NCBI GenBank assembly: GCA_937880175.1
Contig: CALFLO010000111.1
Location: 1 to 39,460 of the forward strand
DNA from: an uncultured Gluconobacter sp.
GTDB taxonomy: Bacteria; Pseudomonadota; Alphaproteobacteria; Acetobacterales; Acetobacteraceae
DNA: 39,460 nt
Direction of reading: 5' to 3'
Part shown: piece by piece, positions 8,811-16,542 of the stretch
Numbering within the stretch: the stretch's first letter is position 1
Layout: every line of letters begins with the position of its first letter
Position numbers and translations under genes: made by a program
The notes under the pieces: model-generated
The model's input: only the letters and a program-made list of their open reading frames with translations
Database searches by the model: none
Told to the model about the DNA's origin: nothing

Positions 8811-8912
8811 CACAGGCCCCTTTTTCATGCCGTTCCGCCTTCAAACAGGCGTTCCGCCAGCGCGCAGGATGCTCTAGAACGGCGTCACGTCAACCAGCGG
8901 GAACCTTCGACC

Positions 8913-9998
8913 ATGACCGATCAGCCTGACATCGCCCCCGGCAAAAGCCACAGCACGACCGGCGGCGCAAGCTACGCACAGGCCGGCGTGGACATTGCCG
9001 CAGGCGATGCACTGGTCGACGCGATCAAGCCCGCAGCCAAGGCGACGAACCGCCCCGGCACCATGGGCGGCCTCGGCGGCTTTGGCGCCCTGTTCGATCT
9101 CAAGGCCGCAGGCTTCACCGATCCCGTCCTCGTCAGCTGCACCGATGGCGTCGGCACCAAGCTGATGGTCGCCATCGAAGCCGGCAAACATGATGACGTC
9201 GGGATCGACCTCGTCGCCATGTGCGTGAACGACCTCGTCGTGCAGGGCGCCACCCCGCTGTTCTTCCTGGACTATCTCGCCACCGGAAAGCTCTCGGTCG
9301 AAGCCGCTGCCACGGTCGTGAAGGGCATCGCCAAGGGCTGCGCCGAATCCGGCTGCGCCCTCGTCGGCGGCGAAACGGCCGAAATGCCGGGCATGTACGC
9401 CCCCGGCCATTACGATCTCGCAGGTTTCAGCGTCGGCGCGGCCGAGCGCAACAGCCTGCTGCCGGCCAACATCTCCGAAGGTGACACGCTGATTGGCCTG
9501 CCATCTTCCGGCGTCCATTCCAACGGCTTCTCGCTGGTCCGCGAAGTCGTGCGCCGCTCCGGCCTCGGCTGGAACGAGCCGGCGCCCTTCGCTGAAGGCC
9601 ACACTCTCGCCGAAGCCCTGCTGACGCCGACGAAACTCTACGTCCGCACGGTTCTGGACCTGCACGCGAAGGGCCTGCTCCATGGCTGCGCCCACATCAC
9701 TGGCGGCGGACTGCCCGGCAACCTGCCCCGCGTCCTGCCCGAAGGCCTCGGCGTGCGCATCGACGGCTCCGCATGGATCGTCCCACCCGTGTTCCGCTGG
9801 CTGGCCGAAACCGGCAACGTGGCTGCCGACGAAATGCTCCGCGTCTTCAACTGCGGCATCGGCATGGTGCTCGTCACGTCCGAGCCTGAGAAGGTCATGG
9901 CCGAACTGGATGCCCGTGGCGAAACAGGCTTCCTCATGGGCCAGATCGTGCGCTCCGACGACGCCTACACCCTGACCGCGCCGGTCTCCTTCGCATGA
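8913..9998 (+). CDS. purM: Phosphoribosylformylglycinamidine cyclo-ligase (AIR synthetase)
   Basis: PurM closes FGAM to 5-aminoimidazole ribonucleotide using ATP in de novo purine synthesis. The 361-residue protein has the complete PurM pattern: SYAQAGVDI near the N-terminus, GVGTKL in the ATP-binding segment, GGETAEMPGMY, GLPSSGVHSNGFSLVR and ITGGGLPGNLPR. The frame stays open upstream to 8457, but that region is antisense to hda. The ATG at 8913 gives the standard N-terminus, although no strong ribosome-binding site precedes it. The stop overlaps purN by 4 bp. The 102-bp gap to the divergent hda start must hold both promoters. Confidence 0.97.
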   Translation: MTDQPDIAPGKSHSTTGGASYAQAGVDIAAGDALVDAIKPAAKATNRPGTMGGLGGFGALFDLKAAGFTDPVLVSCTDGVGTKLMVAIEAGKHDDVGIDLVAMCVNDLVVQGATPLFFLDYLATGKLSVEAAATVVKGIAKGCAESGCALVGGETAEMPGMYAPGHYDLAGFSVGAAERNSLLPANISEGDTLIGLPSSGVHSNGFSLVREVVRRSGLGWNEPAPFAEGHTLAEALLTPTKLYVRTVLDLHAKGLLHGCAHITGGGLPGNLPRVLPEGLGVRIDGSAWIVPPVFRWLAETGNVAADEMLRVFNCGIGMVLVTSEPEKVMAELDARGETGFLMGQIVRSDDAYTLTAPVSFA

Positions 9999-10627
9999 AG
10001 AAGCCGCACTCAAAAGCCCGAGCCAAGGCTGCGCCCAAAAAGACCGAAAAAGTCCCCGTCGCGGTCCTTATCAGCGGCCGTGGCAGCAATATGCGCGCCC
10101 TGATCGAAGCCTGTGCCCGGCCGGACTATCCTGCCGAAATCGTGCTGGTCCTCAGCAACCGCCCCGACGCGCCGGGCCTTCAAGTCGCCGAGGAAGCGGG
10201 CCTGAAAACCCTCGTCATCGACCACAAGCCCTTCGGCACGGACCGCGAGGCCCACGAACGCGAAATCGATGCCGCCCTTCAGGCGTCCGGCGCCATGCTG
10301 GTCGTTCTCGCGGGCTATATGCGCGTTCTGACGCCCTGGCTGGTCAATGCGTGGGAAGACAGGATGCTCAACATCCACCCGAGCCTCCTGCCCGACTTCC
10401 CCGGCCTGCACACCCACGAAGCCGCCATCAAGGCCGGCGTGAAAGAGCACGGCTGCACCGTCCATCTCGTCACATCCGGCGTGGACGAAGGCCCCATCCT
10501 CGGACAGGCCAGCGTCCCCGTTCTGGAAACCGACACCCCCGAAACCCTCGCAGCCCGCGTTTTGGAACAGGAACACCTCCTCTATCCGGACGTGCTGGAA
10601 ATGATCTGCGACGTTTTTGCAAAATAA
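9995..10627 (+). CDS. purN: Phosphoribosylglycinamide formyltransferase
   Basis: PurN transfers a formyl group from 10-formyltetrahydrofolate to GAR. The 210-residue protein shows the phosphate-binding loop SGRGSNMRAL at 28-36, the catalytic NIHPSLLP at 126-133 (Asn126, His128) and SGVDEGPI with Asp164. About 19 extra basic residues precede the usual family start, a Lys/Ala-rich N-terminal extension. Its ATG overlaps the purM stop (ATGA), so the two consecutive purine steps are translationally coupled. No further pur gene follows. Confidence 0.96.
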   Translation: MKKPHSKARAKAAPKKTEKVPVAVLISGRGSNMRALIEACARPDYPAEIVLVLSNRPDAPGLQVAEEAGLKTLVIDHKPFGTDREAHEREIDAALQASGAMLVVLAGYMRVLTPWLVNAWEDRMLNIHPSLLPDFPGLHTHEAAIKAGVKEHGCTVHLVTSGVDEGPILGQASVPVLETDTPETLAARVLEQEHLLYPDVLEMICDVFAK

Positions 10628-10633
10628 TGGTGC

Positions 10634-10662
10634 GGTCTGGTCCGATTTTGACGGACCAGACC
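10634..10662 (+). terminator. Possible terminator hairpin after purN
   Basis: A perfect 11-bp stem (GGTCTGGTCCG / CGGACCAGACC) with loop ATTTTGA lies 7 bp after the purN stop. The following T-run is short (TTT), so it may be a weak or Rho-assisted terminator. A smaller GGGGC/GCCCC hairpin follows at 10679-10693. Confidence 0.5.
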
Positions 10663-10814
10663 CGTTTCCCCGAGTGACGGGGCTGATTGCCCCTCGTGCC
10701 TCTCTGCCCCCAAGCGGGACTGCGCATTGTTACACTGACCCGATAATTTCGTCTGGGTCCTCACAGCCTTGCTGAAGAATACAGGCGACCTCAATCCACA
10801 GTTAAATCACTTGC

Positions 10815-11858
10815 ATGTTTTCTCTGGTTAAGCAGATATTGATTCAGAAAATCATATTAGTATCCGGGACAATTTCCGCCGAAAAGCACTTCGATGAGAA
10901 GACAAAAGAAATCGCCTCCTCACTAAGAGAGAATGGCTACGCCATCATAGATTTCCCGGACGCGGATTTCGCTCACAAGGCAGACAGGATCAGGGATGAC
11001 CTTTCCGGTAATTTTGACCTGGACTACTGGCGGGAAAACCTGTGGAAGAACAATCAGGGCCTGAGAATACAGGACGCCTGGGCTTCCAATGAAGACGTGA
11101 AGTCCATAGCCGCCAATCAGGCCATCATAGACCTTCTTTCAAAGATTTACGGGAAGAAAGCATTCCCTTTCCAGAGCTTGAATTTTCCGGTCGGAACCCA
11201 GCAGCACATGCATTCCGATCACGCGCATTTTTCTTCCGTACCCGAACGCTTCATGTGCGGTGTCTGGGTTGCCCTGGAAGATGTGGATGAAAATAACGGC
11301 ACGCTGGAATACTGGCCCAAAAGCCACAAGATCCCCTCGTATATCAACGAACATCTCGGCGAACTGTCCCTCACAAACAATTCCTCCATCGAGCACTACA
11401 AGAATTACGAGGAATTGTGGAAAATCCTGATGGACAAGCTCAATATCAAGCGCGAAGTCCTGACTGTGAAAAAGGGACAGGCGCTGATCTGGGCCTCAAA
11501 CCTGATACACGGTGGCACCCTTCACAAAGACCCCACCAGAACACGATGGAGCCAGGTTACGCATTATTTCTTCGATGAATGCGTATATTATACGCCCATG
11601 CTGTCAGACCCGATTTTCGGCTCCGTTCATTACAGAGAGCCCATGGATATCAGCACAGGCGAACTCAAAGAAAATAAATATTCAGCGCATTTTGTCTCCG
11701 AAGACGTCCTCTCCCGAGAAAAGCAGATGGAAAGAATTCTTCCGGCTGATTTCAATGGCAGTGAATACCTGAATAAAAATCCCGACGTGCAACAGGCCGG
11801 GATCAACCCGATCAAGCATTACCTCATGCATGGCGTCAAAGAAGGCCGAAAGTGGTGA
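10815..11858 (+). CDS. Phytanoyl-CoA dioxygenase-family protein with C-terminal NPDV/HYxxHG motif
   Basis: This is a 347-residue non-haem Fe(II)/2-oxoglutarate dioxygenase of the PhyH family. Iron ligands are the HxD pair His133-Ser-Asp135 in HMHSDHAHF and distal His232 in NLIHGG, with Arg242 or Arg244 for 2-oxoglutarate. Residues 311-347 form an appended module (YLNKNPDVQQAG, NPIKHYLMHG, EGRKW) that I know mainly from polysaccharide-related glycosyltransferases and repeat proteins. Codon use is visibly richer in A/T-ending codons (AAA, AAT, ATA) than in the flanking genes, which suggests acquisition. The ATG at 10815 lacks a clear ribosome-binding site, and the preceding 187 bp holds no other gene. 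The substrate is unknown; hydroxylation of a small molecule or glycan-linked group is inference. Confidence 0.8.
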   Translation: MFSLVKQILIQKIILVSGTISAEKHFDEKTKEIASSLRENGYAIIDFPDADFAHKADRIRDDLSGNFDLDYWRENLWKNNQGLRIQDAWASNEDVKSIAANQAIIDLLSKIYGKKAFPFQSLNFPVGTQQHMHSDHAHFSSVPERFMCGVWVALEDVDENNGTLEYWPKSHKIPSYINEHLGELSLTNNSSIEHYKNYEELWKILMDKLNIKREVLTVKKGQALIWASNLIHGGTLHKDPTRTRWSQVTHYFFDECVYYTPMLSDPIFGSVHYREPMDISTGELKENKYSAHFVSEDVLSREKQMERILPADFNGSEYLNKNPDVQQAGINPIKHYLMHGVKEGRKW

Positions 11859-11884
11859 AATGAACTCCTCCATTCCCTCGGCAT

Positions 11885-11921
11885 AAAAAAAAGGCGCGGA
11901 CTGAAGTCCGCGCCTTTTTTT
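11885..11921. terminator. Bidirectional terminator between dioxygenase gene and ndk
   Basis: A 9-bp GC-rich stem (GGCGCGGAC / GTCCGCGCC, loop TGAA) is flanked by eight A on the left and seven T on the right. It serves the converging genes on both sides. Confidence 0.9.
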
Positions 11922-11948
11922 ATTGAGAACAGAGTGTCCTGTCGCAGA

Positions 11949-12371
11949 TTACGGCAGGATTTCCGTCTCGGCGAAGAAGAAGGAGATCTCGTTCTTCGCG
12001 TTCTCGAGGCTGTCCGAACCATGTACGGAGTTGGCTTCGATGCTCTCGGCGAACAGCTTGCGGACGGTGCCTTCAGCAGCGTCGGCCGGGTTCGTGGCGC
12101 CCATGACTTCACGGTTCTTGGCGACAGCGCCTTCACCCTGAAGAACCTGCACGACAACCGGCTCGGCAATCATGGAGGACACGAGGCTGCCGTAGAACGG
12201 ACGGGCCTTGTGCACTTCATAGAATGCGCCAGCCTGCTTCTCGGTCAGCTGGATGCGCTTCTGGGCAACGATACGCAGGCCAGCGCCTTCGAACACGGCA
12301 TTGATCTTGCCGGTCAGGTTACGCTTGGTCGCGTCGGGCTTGATGATGGAAAGCGTGCGCTCGAGAGCCAT
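11949..12371 (-). CDS. ndk: Nucleoside diphosphate kinase
   Basis: Ndk equilibrates nucleoside di- and triphosphates through a phosphohistidine. The 140-residue protein is full length, with the N-terminal ERTLSIIKPDA signature, the nucleotide-binding KNREVMGATNPADA segment and the active-site histidine in NSVHGSDS. The start is supported by AGGAGAAG about 10 nt upstream. It is divergent from the ABC-F gene across 145 bp and ends at a two-way terminator. The 5' region contains a 12-bp palindrome at 12388-12399. Confidence 0.97.
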   Translation of the reverse strand: MALERTLSIIKPDATKRNLTGKINAVFEGAGLRIVAQKRIQLTEKQAGAFYEVHKARPFYGSLVSSMIAEPVVVQVLQGEGAVAKNREVMGATNPADAAEGTVRKLFAESIEANSVHGSDSLENAKNEISFFFAETEILP

Positions 12372-12516
12372 CTTTCTTCTCCTGGTTAGGACCGGTCCTC
12401 GCGGGACCAGCGGGTAAATACCGCCGTTCCACTAGAGCAAATTCATCGTTCCTGATAGGTCTGTCGCAGTATTTTAACGTCCCCTGTTTCTTTTCTTCCG
12501 ACTGATCGAGGCGCCC

Positions 12517-14424
12517 GTGAGCCTGCTCACCATCACCGACCTGACCCTCCGCATCGCGGGCCGCACCCTGCTGGACAACGCGTCCCTCAGCGTGGACCCG
12601 GGACGCAAGATCGGTCTGATCGGCAAGAACGGCGCCGGAAAATCCACCCTGTTGGCCGCAATCGCCGGTGATTTCGCCCCCGATGGCGGCACCATCACCC
12701 TCGCCGCACGCGCCACAATGGGCCGCGTCAAACAGGAAACACCCTCCGGCAGCACCTCCATCCTCGATACGGTCCTCGAAGGCGATCTCGAACGCACGCG
12801 CCTGCTCGCAGAAGCCGAAACCGCGACCGACCCCGTCCGCATCGCCGACGTACATGAACGCCTCATCGCCATCGACGCCTACACCGCGCCTGCCCGCGCC
12901 GGTGCCATTCTCTCCGGCCTGGGCTTCGATCAGGACGCCCAGAACCGCGCCGTCTCGGACTTCTCCGGCGGCTGGCGGATGCGCGTCTCCCTTGCCACGG
13001 CGCTGTTCCTGAACCCCGATCTGCTGCTCCTCGACGAACCCACCAACCATCTCGATATCGAAGCCACACTCTGGCTGGAATCCTGGCTGGCGAAATTCTC
13101 GGGTGCGGCGATCATCGTCAGCCATGACCGCTCCCTGCTCGACAACACCGTCGATGCCATCGCCCATCTCGATCACCAGAAAATCAGCGTCACCCCCGGC
13201 GGCTACGACAATTTCGTCCGCATCCGCACGGAACAGGCCCTTCAGCAGAATCGCGCCGCCGAACGCATTTCCGCCCAGCGCGCCCATATGCAATCCTTCG
13301 TGGACCGCTTCCGCGCCAAGGCCACCAAAGCCAAGCAGGCCCAGGCCCGCCTGAAAGCCCTGGAACGCCTCCCCCAGATCGACAGCGTCGTGGAAGACAC
13401 GCCCACCCGCTTTTCCTTCCCCGAGCCGCAGCCCCTGCCTCCGCCGATGCTGAGCCTGAACAATGTAACCCTCGGCTATGACGGCCGGGTCGTGCTCAAG
13501 GGCCTGAACCAGCGTCTGGACATGGAAGACCGGATCGCCCTGCTCGGCCAGAACGGCCGCGGCAAGTCCACCTTCGCCAAACTGCTGGCCGGTCGGCTGC
13601 AACCGATGTCGGGCACCTATACCCATTCGCCCAAACTGAAGATCGGCTATTTCGCCCAGCACCAGAGCGACGAACTTGTCCTGACCGACACCCCCATCGA
13701 CCATATGAGCCGCGCCATGCCCGACGCGCTGCCCGCTGCCGTCCGCGCGCAGCTCGCCCGCTTCGGTCTCGACGAAAACCGTGCGGAAACCAAGGTCGGC
13801 GAGCTCTCCGGTGGCGAAAAGGCGCGTCTGCTTCTCGCCCTCTCCACCCGCGAAGCCCCGCATCTGCTGATCCTCGATGAGCCAACCAACCATCTCGATC
13901 TCGACGCCCGTGACGCCCTGATCCGCGCGCTGTCGGCATTTGAAGGCGCTGTCGTCCTCATCAGCCATGACAGCCATCTCGTGGAATCGGTAGCCGACCG
14001 CTTCTGGCTCGTCGAAGACGGCACGATCTCCCCCTTCGATGGCGACATGGCCGAATACCGCGCCTGGCTCCTCGAACGCGCACGCAAGGCCCGTTCCGAA
14101 ATGGCGGAGCGCAGCAAAAGCGCCACAACTTCGGCAGAAGGCGGCTCCTCATCCGCGCAGAAGCGGATCGACCGCAAGGAACAGACCCGTGCCCTCGCCC
14201 CGCTCCGCCGCAAAATCCGTGACGCCGAAACAAAAATGGCCCAGCTCAACGGCGAAAAGAAGAAAATCGAGGAGAGACTGGCCGACCCGACCCTCTATCA
14301 GTCGGGCGATGCCGCAGAACTGACTTCCCTGAACGTCCATCTCGCCGCGCTTAACGCAACCCTCGAAACCGTTGAGGAAACCTGGCTCGAAGCGCAGGGC
14401 GAGCTTGAGGAAGCGACAGGCTGA
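12517..14424 (+). CDS. ABC-F family ATPase
   Basis: ABC-F proteins are soluble tandem ATPases, without membrane domains, that act on ribosomes. The 635-residue product has two ATP-binding cassettes. Cassette one has Walker A GKNGAGKST at 36-44, signature FSGGW and Walker B LLDEPTNHLD. Cassette two has Walker A GQNGRGKST at 344-352, LSGGE at 430-434 and LILDEPTNHLD. The charged interdomain linker (about 235-290) is typical of ABC-F. A C-terminal Lys/Glu-rich coiled-coil (about 520-635) resembles that of Uup/YheS-type members. The start is a GTG without a strong ribosome-binding site. Exact subfamily is not assigned. The cassette-one signature has Trp where Glu or Gln is more usual, as is common in ABC-F domain 1. 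Confidence 0.9.
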   Translation: MSLLTITDLTLRIAGRTLLDNASLSVDPGRKIGLIGKNGAGKSTLLAAIAGDFAPDGGTITLAARATMGRVKQETPSGSTSILDTVLEGDLERTRLLAEAETATDPVRIADVHERLIAIDAYTAPARAGAILSGLGFDQDAQNRAVSDFSGGWRMRVSLATALFLNPDLLLLDEPTNHLDIEATLWLESWLAKFSGAAIIVSHDRSLLDNTVDAIAHLDHQKISVTPGGYDNFVRIRTEQALQQNRAAERISAQRAHMQSFVDRFRAKATKAKQAQARLKALERLPQIDSVVEDTPTRFSFPEPQPLPPPMLSLNNVTLGYDGRVVLKGLNQRLDMEDRIALLGQNGRGKSTFAKLLAGRLQPMSGTYTHSPKLKIGYFAQHQSDELVLTDTPIDHMSRAMPDALPAAVRAQLARFGLDENRAETKVGELSGGEKARLLLALSTREAPHLLILDEPTNHLDLDARDALIRALSAFEGAVVLISHDSHLVESVADRFWLVEDGTISPFDGDMAEYRAWLLERARKARSEMAERSKSATTSAEGGSSSAQKRIDRKEQTRALAPLRRKIRDAETKMAQLNGEKKKIEERLADPTLYQSGDAAELTSLNVHLAALNATLETVEETWLEAQGELEEATG

Positions 14425-14452
14425 TCCCCTGATATTTCCTTGATAAGAAAGT

Positions 14453-14502
14453 GTTAACAAAAATGATTTGTTATTTGTTAACCGTTGTGAGAGATATATA
14501 AA
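14453..14502 (+). promoter_or_regulatory. Putative sigma-70 promoter overlapped by a perfect 9-bp inverted repeat
   Basis: GTTAACAAA (14453-14461) and TTTGTTAAC (14474-14482) are perfect inverted arms separated by 12 nt. A TTGTTA hexamer at 14475-14480, inside the right arm, is 16 bp from TATAAA at 14497-14502, a good sigma-70-like pair. A repressor bound to the repeat would cover the -35 element. The downstream leader to the ATG at 14669 is about 160 nt and contains two short hairpins (14529-14544 and 14594-14610). Confidence 0.5.
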
Positions 14503-14668
14503 CATCCTCATAGGGGTTAGCGTTTCATTGCCGGGACACCGGCAGGAAATGGGCCGCGGCTCCGTCTCGAACATCCTGAGCAGGCAGCTTTCCGATCCGA
14601 CATGCGGATCCCGGACCGGAAAAGAACGCCCGCTTTCGAAAACCTGATTTGCACAGGAAGCCAGCATC

Positions 14669-16393
14669 ATGACCCGCGAATACCATGCCTCATCCGACTG
14701 CTTTTATGGCCGCCCCGCCAAGTCTCCGTCCTATGACGCACACGGCTGCTCCTACAAGGCGCGTCATGCCCAGTCCTTTTCTGGCCTGACCGTCAGCGGA
14801 TCTGACCGTGTCCTGTATGTCCTCAATGGCGATTCCGTCACGAAGACATCCGTCCTCAATGGCGGCGCGGTGGTTGTGGGATATGGCGGGTCCGCCAGCT
14901 ATACCACGATCGGCAATAATGGCTTTCAGGCTGTTGTTTCGGGTGGAACGTCTTCGCACACGACGGTCAAGAGCGGCGGCGTCGAAGCCGTATACGTCTA
15001 TGGCAGCTCCAGCCAGACCATCCTTAACGGTGGCGATCAGATCGTGTTCGGTGGCACCGCAACCAACACGACTGTCGGCAATGGCAGCACGCTTGCCGTC
15101 TCCAGCTGGGGCACGGTCAGCAATGCCTCCGTCCTGAACGGCGGCACCCTGCTCGTCAGCCTCGGATCGGTGGTGCAGAACACGAAGCTGTACACGGGCA
15201 GCACGCTCGACCTGAACTTCCTGCGCTACAGCAGCAACACCACCGCCACGATCAGCAACGACTATCTTGTCATCACCAGCAACCGCACGAAGATTTCCTT
15301 CAAGCTGGCTGACAACTACAACGGCTATGCAGACCAGACCGTAACCCTGTCGCGCGACAATGACGGCAGCACGCTGCTTCATCTCAAGGAAGTCTGCTTC
15401 CTTCCGGGCACACTGATCGCCACACCGGAGGGCGAGCGCACCGTCGAGACGTTCGAGATCGGTGACAGCGTCATCACCCCGGACGGCCAGTCCCGCATCC
15501 TGACCTGGGTGGGCCGTGCCAGTGCCCGCGTCCGTGCCGGTCTCCCCGACGATCAGGCCGGCTATCCGGTCCGCATCCGCGCCAATGCGATCGCCGATGG
15601 TGTTCCGCATTCCGACCTTCTGGTCACCGGTGAGCATTGCCTGTTCCTCGATGGCGGCTTCATCCCAGCCCGCATGCTGGTCAATGGCGCTTCCATCATC
15701 TGGGATCGTGACATCACGTCCTACGACTACCTGCATGTCGAGACGGACGGTCATTCCGTCATTCTCGCCAACGGCCTGGCAACAGAATCCTATCTCGACA
15801 CCGGCAACCGTCGCAGCTTCACGCAGTCTGGCCGCGTCGTCGCCTTCGGTGGCGCCCCCGCAAGCTGGGAAAAGGATGCCGCTGCCGAGCTCGTAACCGA
15901 CCGCGCCCGCGTCGAGCCGATCTGGACAGCCATCGCAGCACGCAGCAACGTGACCGCCGCCCCCATGGCGACGACCACGGACGCCGATCTGCGCCTCCAG
16001 CTCCCCTGCGGAACGCTGCTCGCCCCGAGCCGCATCGCTGGCGACCGCGCCGTCTTCAGCCTTCCGGACGGGGTCAGCGATGTCCGCATCCTGTCCCGCA
16101 CAAGCCGTCCCTGCGACATGGTCGGACCGTTCCTCGACGATCGCCGGAATCTCGGCGTTCTGGTTGGCGACGTGACGCTGTTCGAGAGCGTGTCCACCCG
16201 CCAGGTCACAACGCATCTCACGACGGCATCCGAAGGCTGGCACGACCATGAAGCCGCAGCCATGCGCTGGACGAGCGGCAATGCTGCCCTCAGCATCAAC
16301 ACAATGGCAGCTGCGGTACTGACCCTGCAGATCGTCGCTGCAGGTCCTTACAGCGTTGAAGACGCTGCTGCTCCGGTTGCGCTCCGCGCCTGA
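14669..16393 (+). CDS. AIDA-repeat protein with Hint (Hedgehog/intein-type) domain
   Basis: This 574-residue protein has three parts. Residues 40-185 are AIDA-type beta-solenoid repeats of roughly 18-20 residues, rich in Gly, Ser, Thr and Asn (SVLNGG, TVKSGG, TILNGG, SVLNGG). A Hint_2-type domain starts at Cys243 in EVCFLPGTLIATPEG and continues through EIGDSVITPDG and ILTWVGR to VTGEHCLFLDGG (Thr320, His323). A beta-rich C-terminal part of about 200 residues follows. There is no signal peptide and no autotransporter beta-barrel, so export, if any, would need another route such as type I secretion. Relatives are numerous in acetic acid bacteria, but none has a role I can state. The start is supported by AGGAAG. 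Self-cleavage at Cys243 is plausible by homology only. Confidence 0.8.
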   Translation: MTREYHASSDCFYGRPAKSPSYDAHGCSYKARHAQSFSGLTVSGSDRVLYVLNGDSVTKTSVLNGGAVVVGYGGSASYTTIGNNGFQAVVSGGTSSHTTVKSGGVEAVYVYGSSSQTILNGGDQIVFGGTATNTTVGNGSTLAVSSWGTVSNASVLNGGTLLVSLGSVVQNTKLYTGSTLDLNFLRYSSNTTATISNDYLVITSNRTKISFKLADNYNGYADQTVTLSRDNDGSTLLHLKEVCFLPGTLIATPEGERTVETFEIGDSVITPDGQSRILTWVGRASARVRAGLPDDQAGYPVRIRANAIADGVPHSDLLVTGEHCLFLDGGFIPARMLVNGASIIWDRDITSYDYLHVETDGHSVILANGLATESYLDTGNRRSFTQSGRVVAFGGAPASWEKDAAAELVTDRARVEPIWTAIAARSNVTAAPMATTTDADLRLQLPCGTLLAPSRIAGDRAVFSLPDGVSDVRILSRTSRPCDMVGPFLDDRRNLGVLVGDVTLFESVSTRQVTTHLTTASEGWHDHEAAAMRWTSGNAALSINTMAAAVLTLQIVAAGPYSVEDAAAPVALRA

Positions 16394-16406
16394 GACAGAC
16401 CCGGGT

Positions 16407-16490
16407 TCCGGACACTCTGTCCGGACCTGATAAAACTGACAGATCCCGTCCGGGCCGTCAGCAAAAGAAGGGGGGCCATTGACCCCCCTT
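16407..16490 (+). terminator. Two hairpins between the AIDA/Hint gene and the permease gene
   Basis: TCCGGACA/TGTCCGGA (16407-16425, loop CTC) and AAGGGGGG/CCCCCCTT (16468-16490) are perfect 8-bp stems. Neither is followed by a strong T-tract, so termination is possible but not certain. Confidence 0.4.
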
Positions 16491-16542
16491 CCCTCTGCCC
16501 ATAAGCCAGTCGGCTACGACTGACCAAGGACAGACCTTCCCC

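Noticed and set aside
8457..8912. N-terminal extension of purM
   Set aside because: The extension is antisense to hda, and PurM begins normally at 8913.
14725..15225. DNA-level tandem repeats in the AIDA region
   Set aside because: The periodicity is at protein level; the DNA units are too diverged to call nucleotide repeats, and no spacer/repeat pattern resembles CRISPR.
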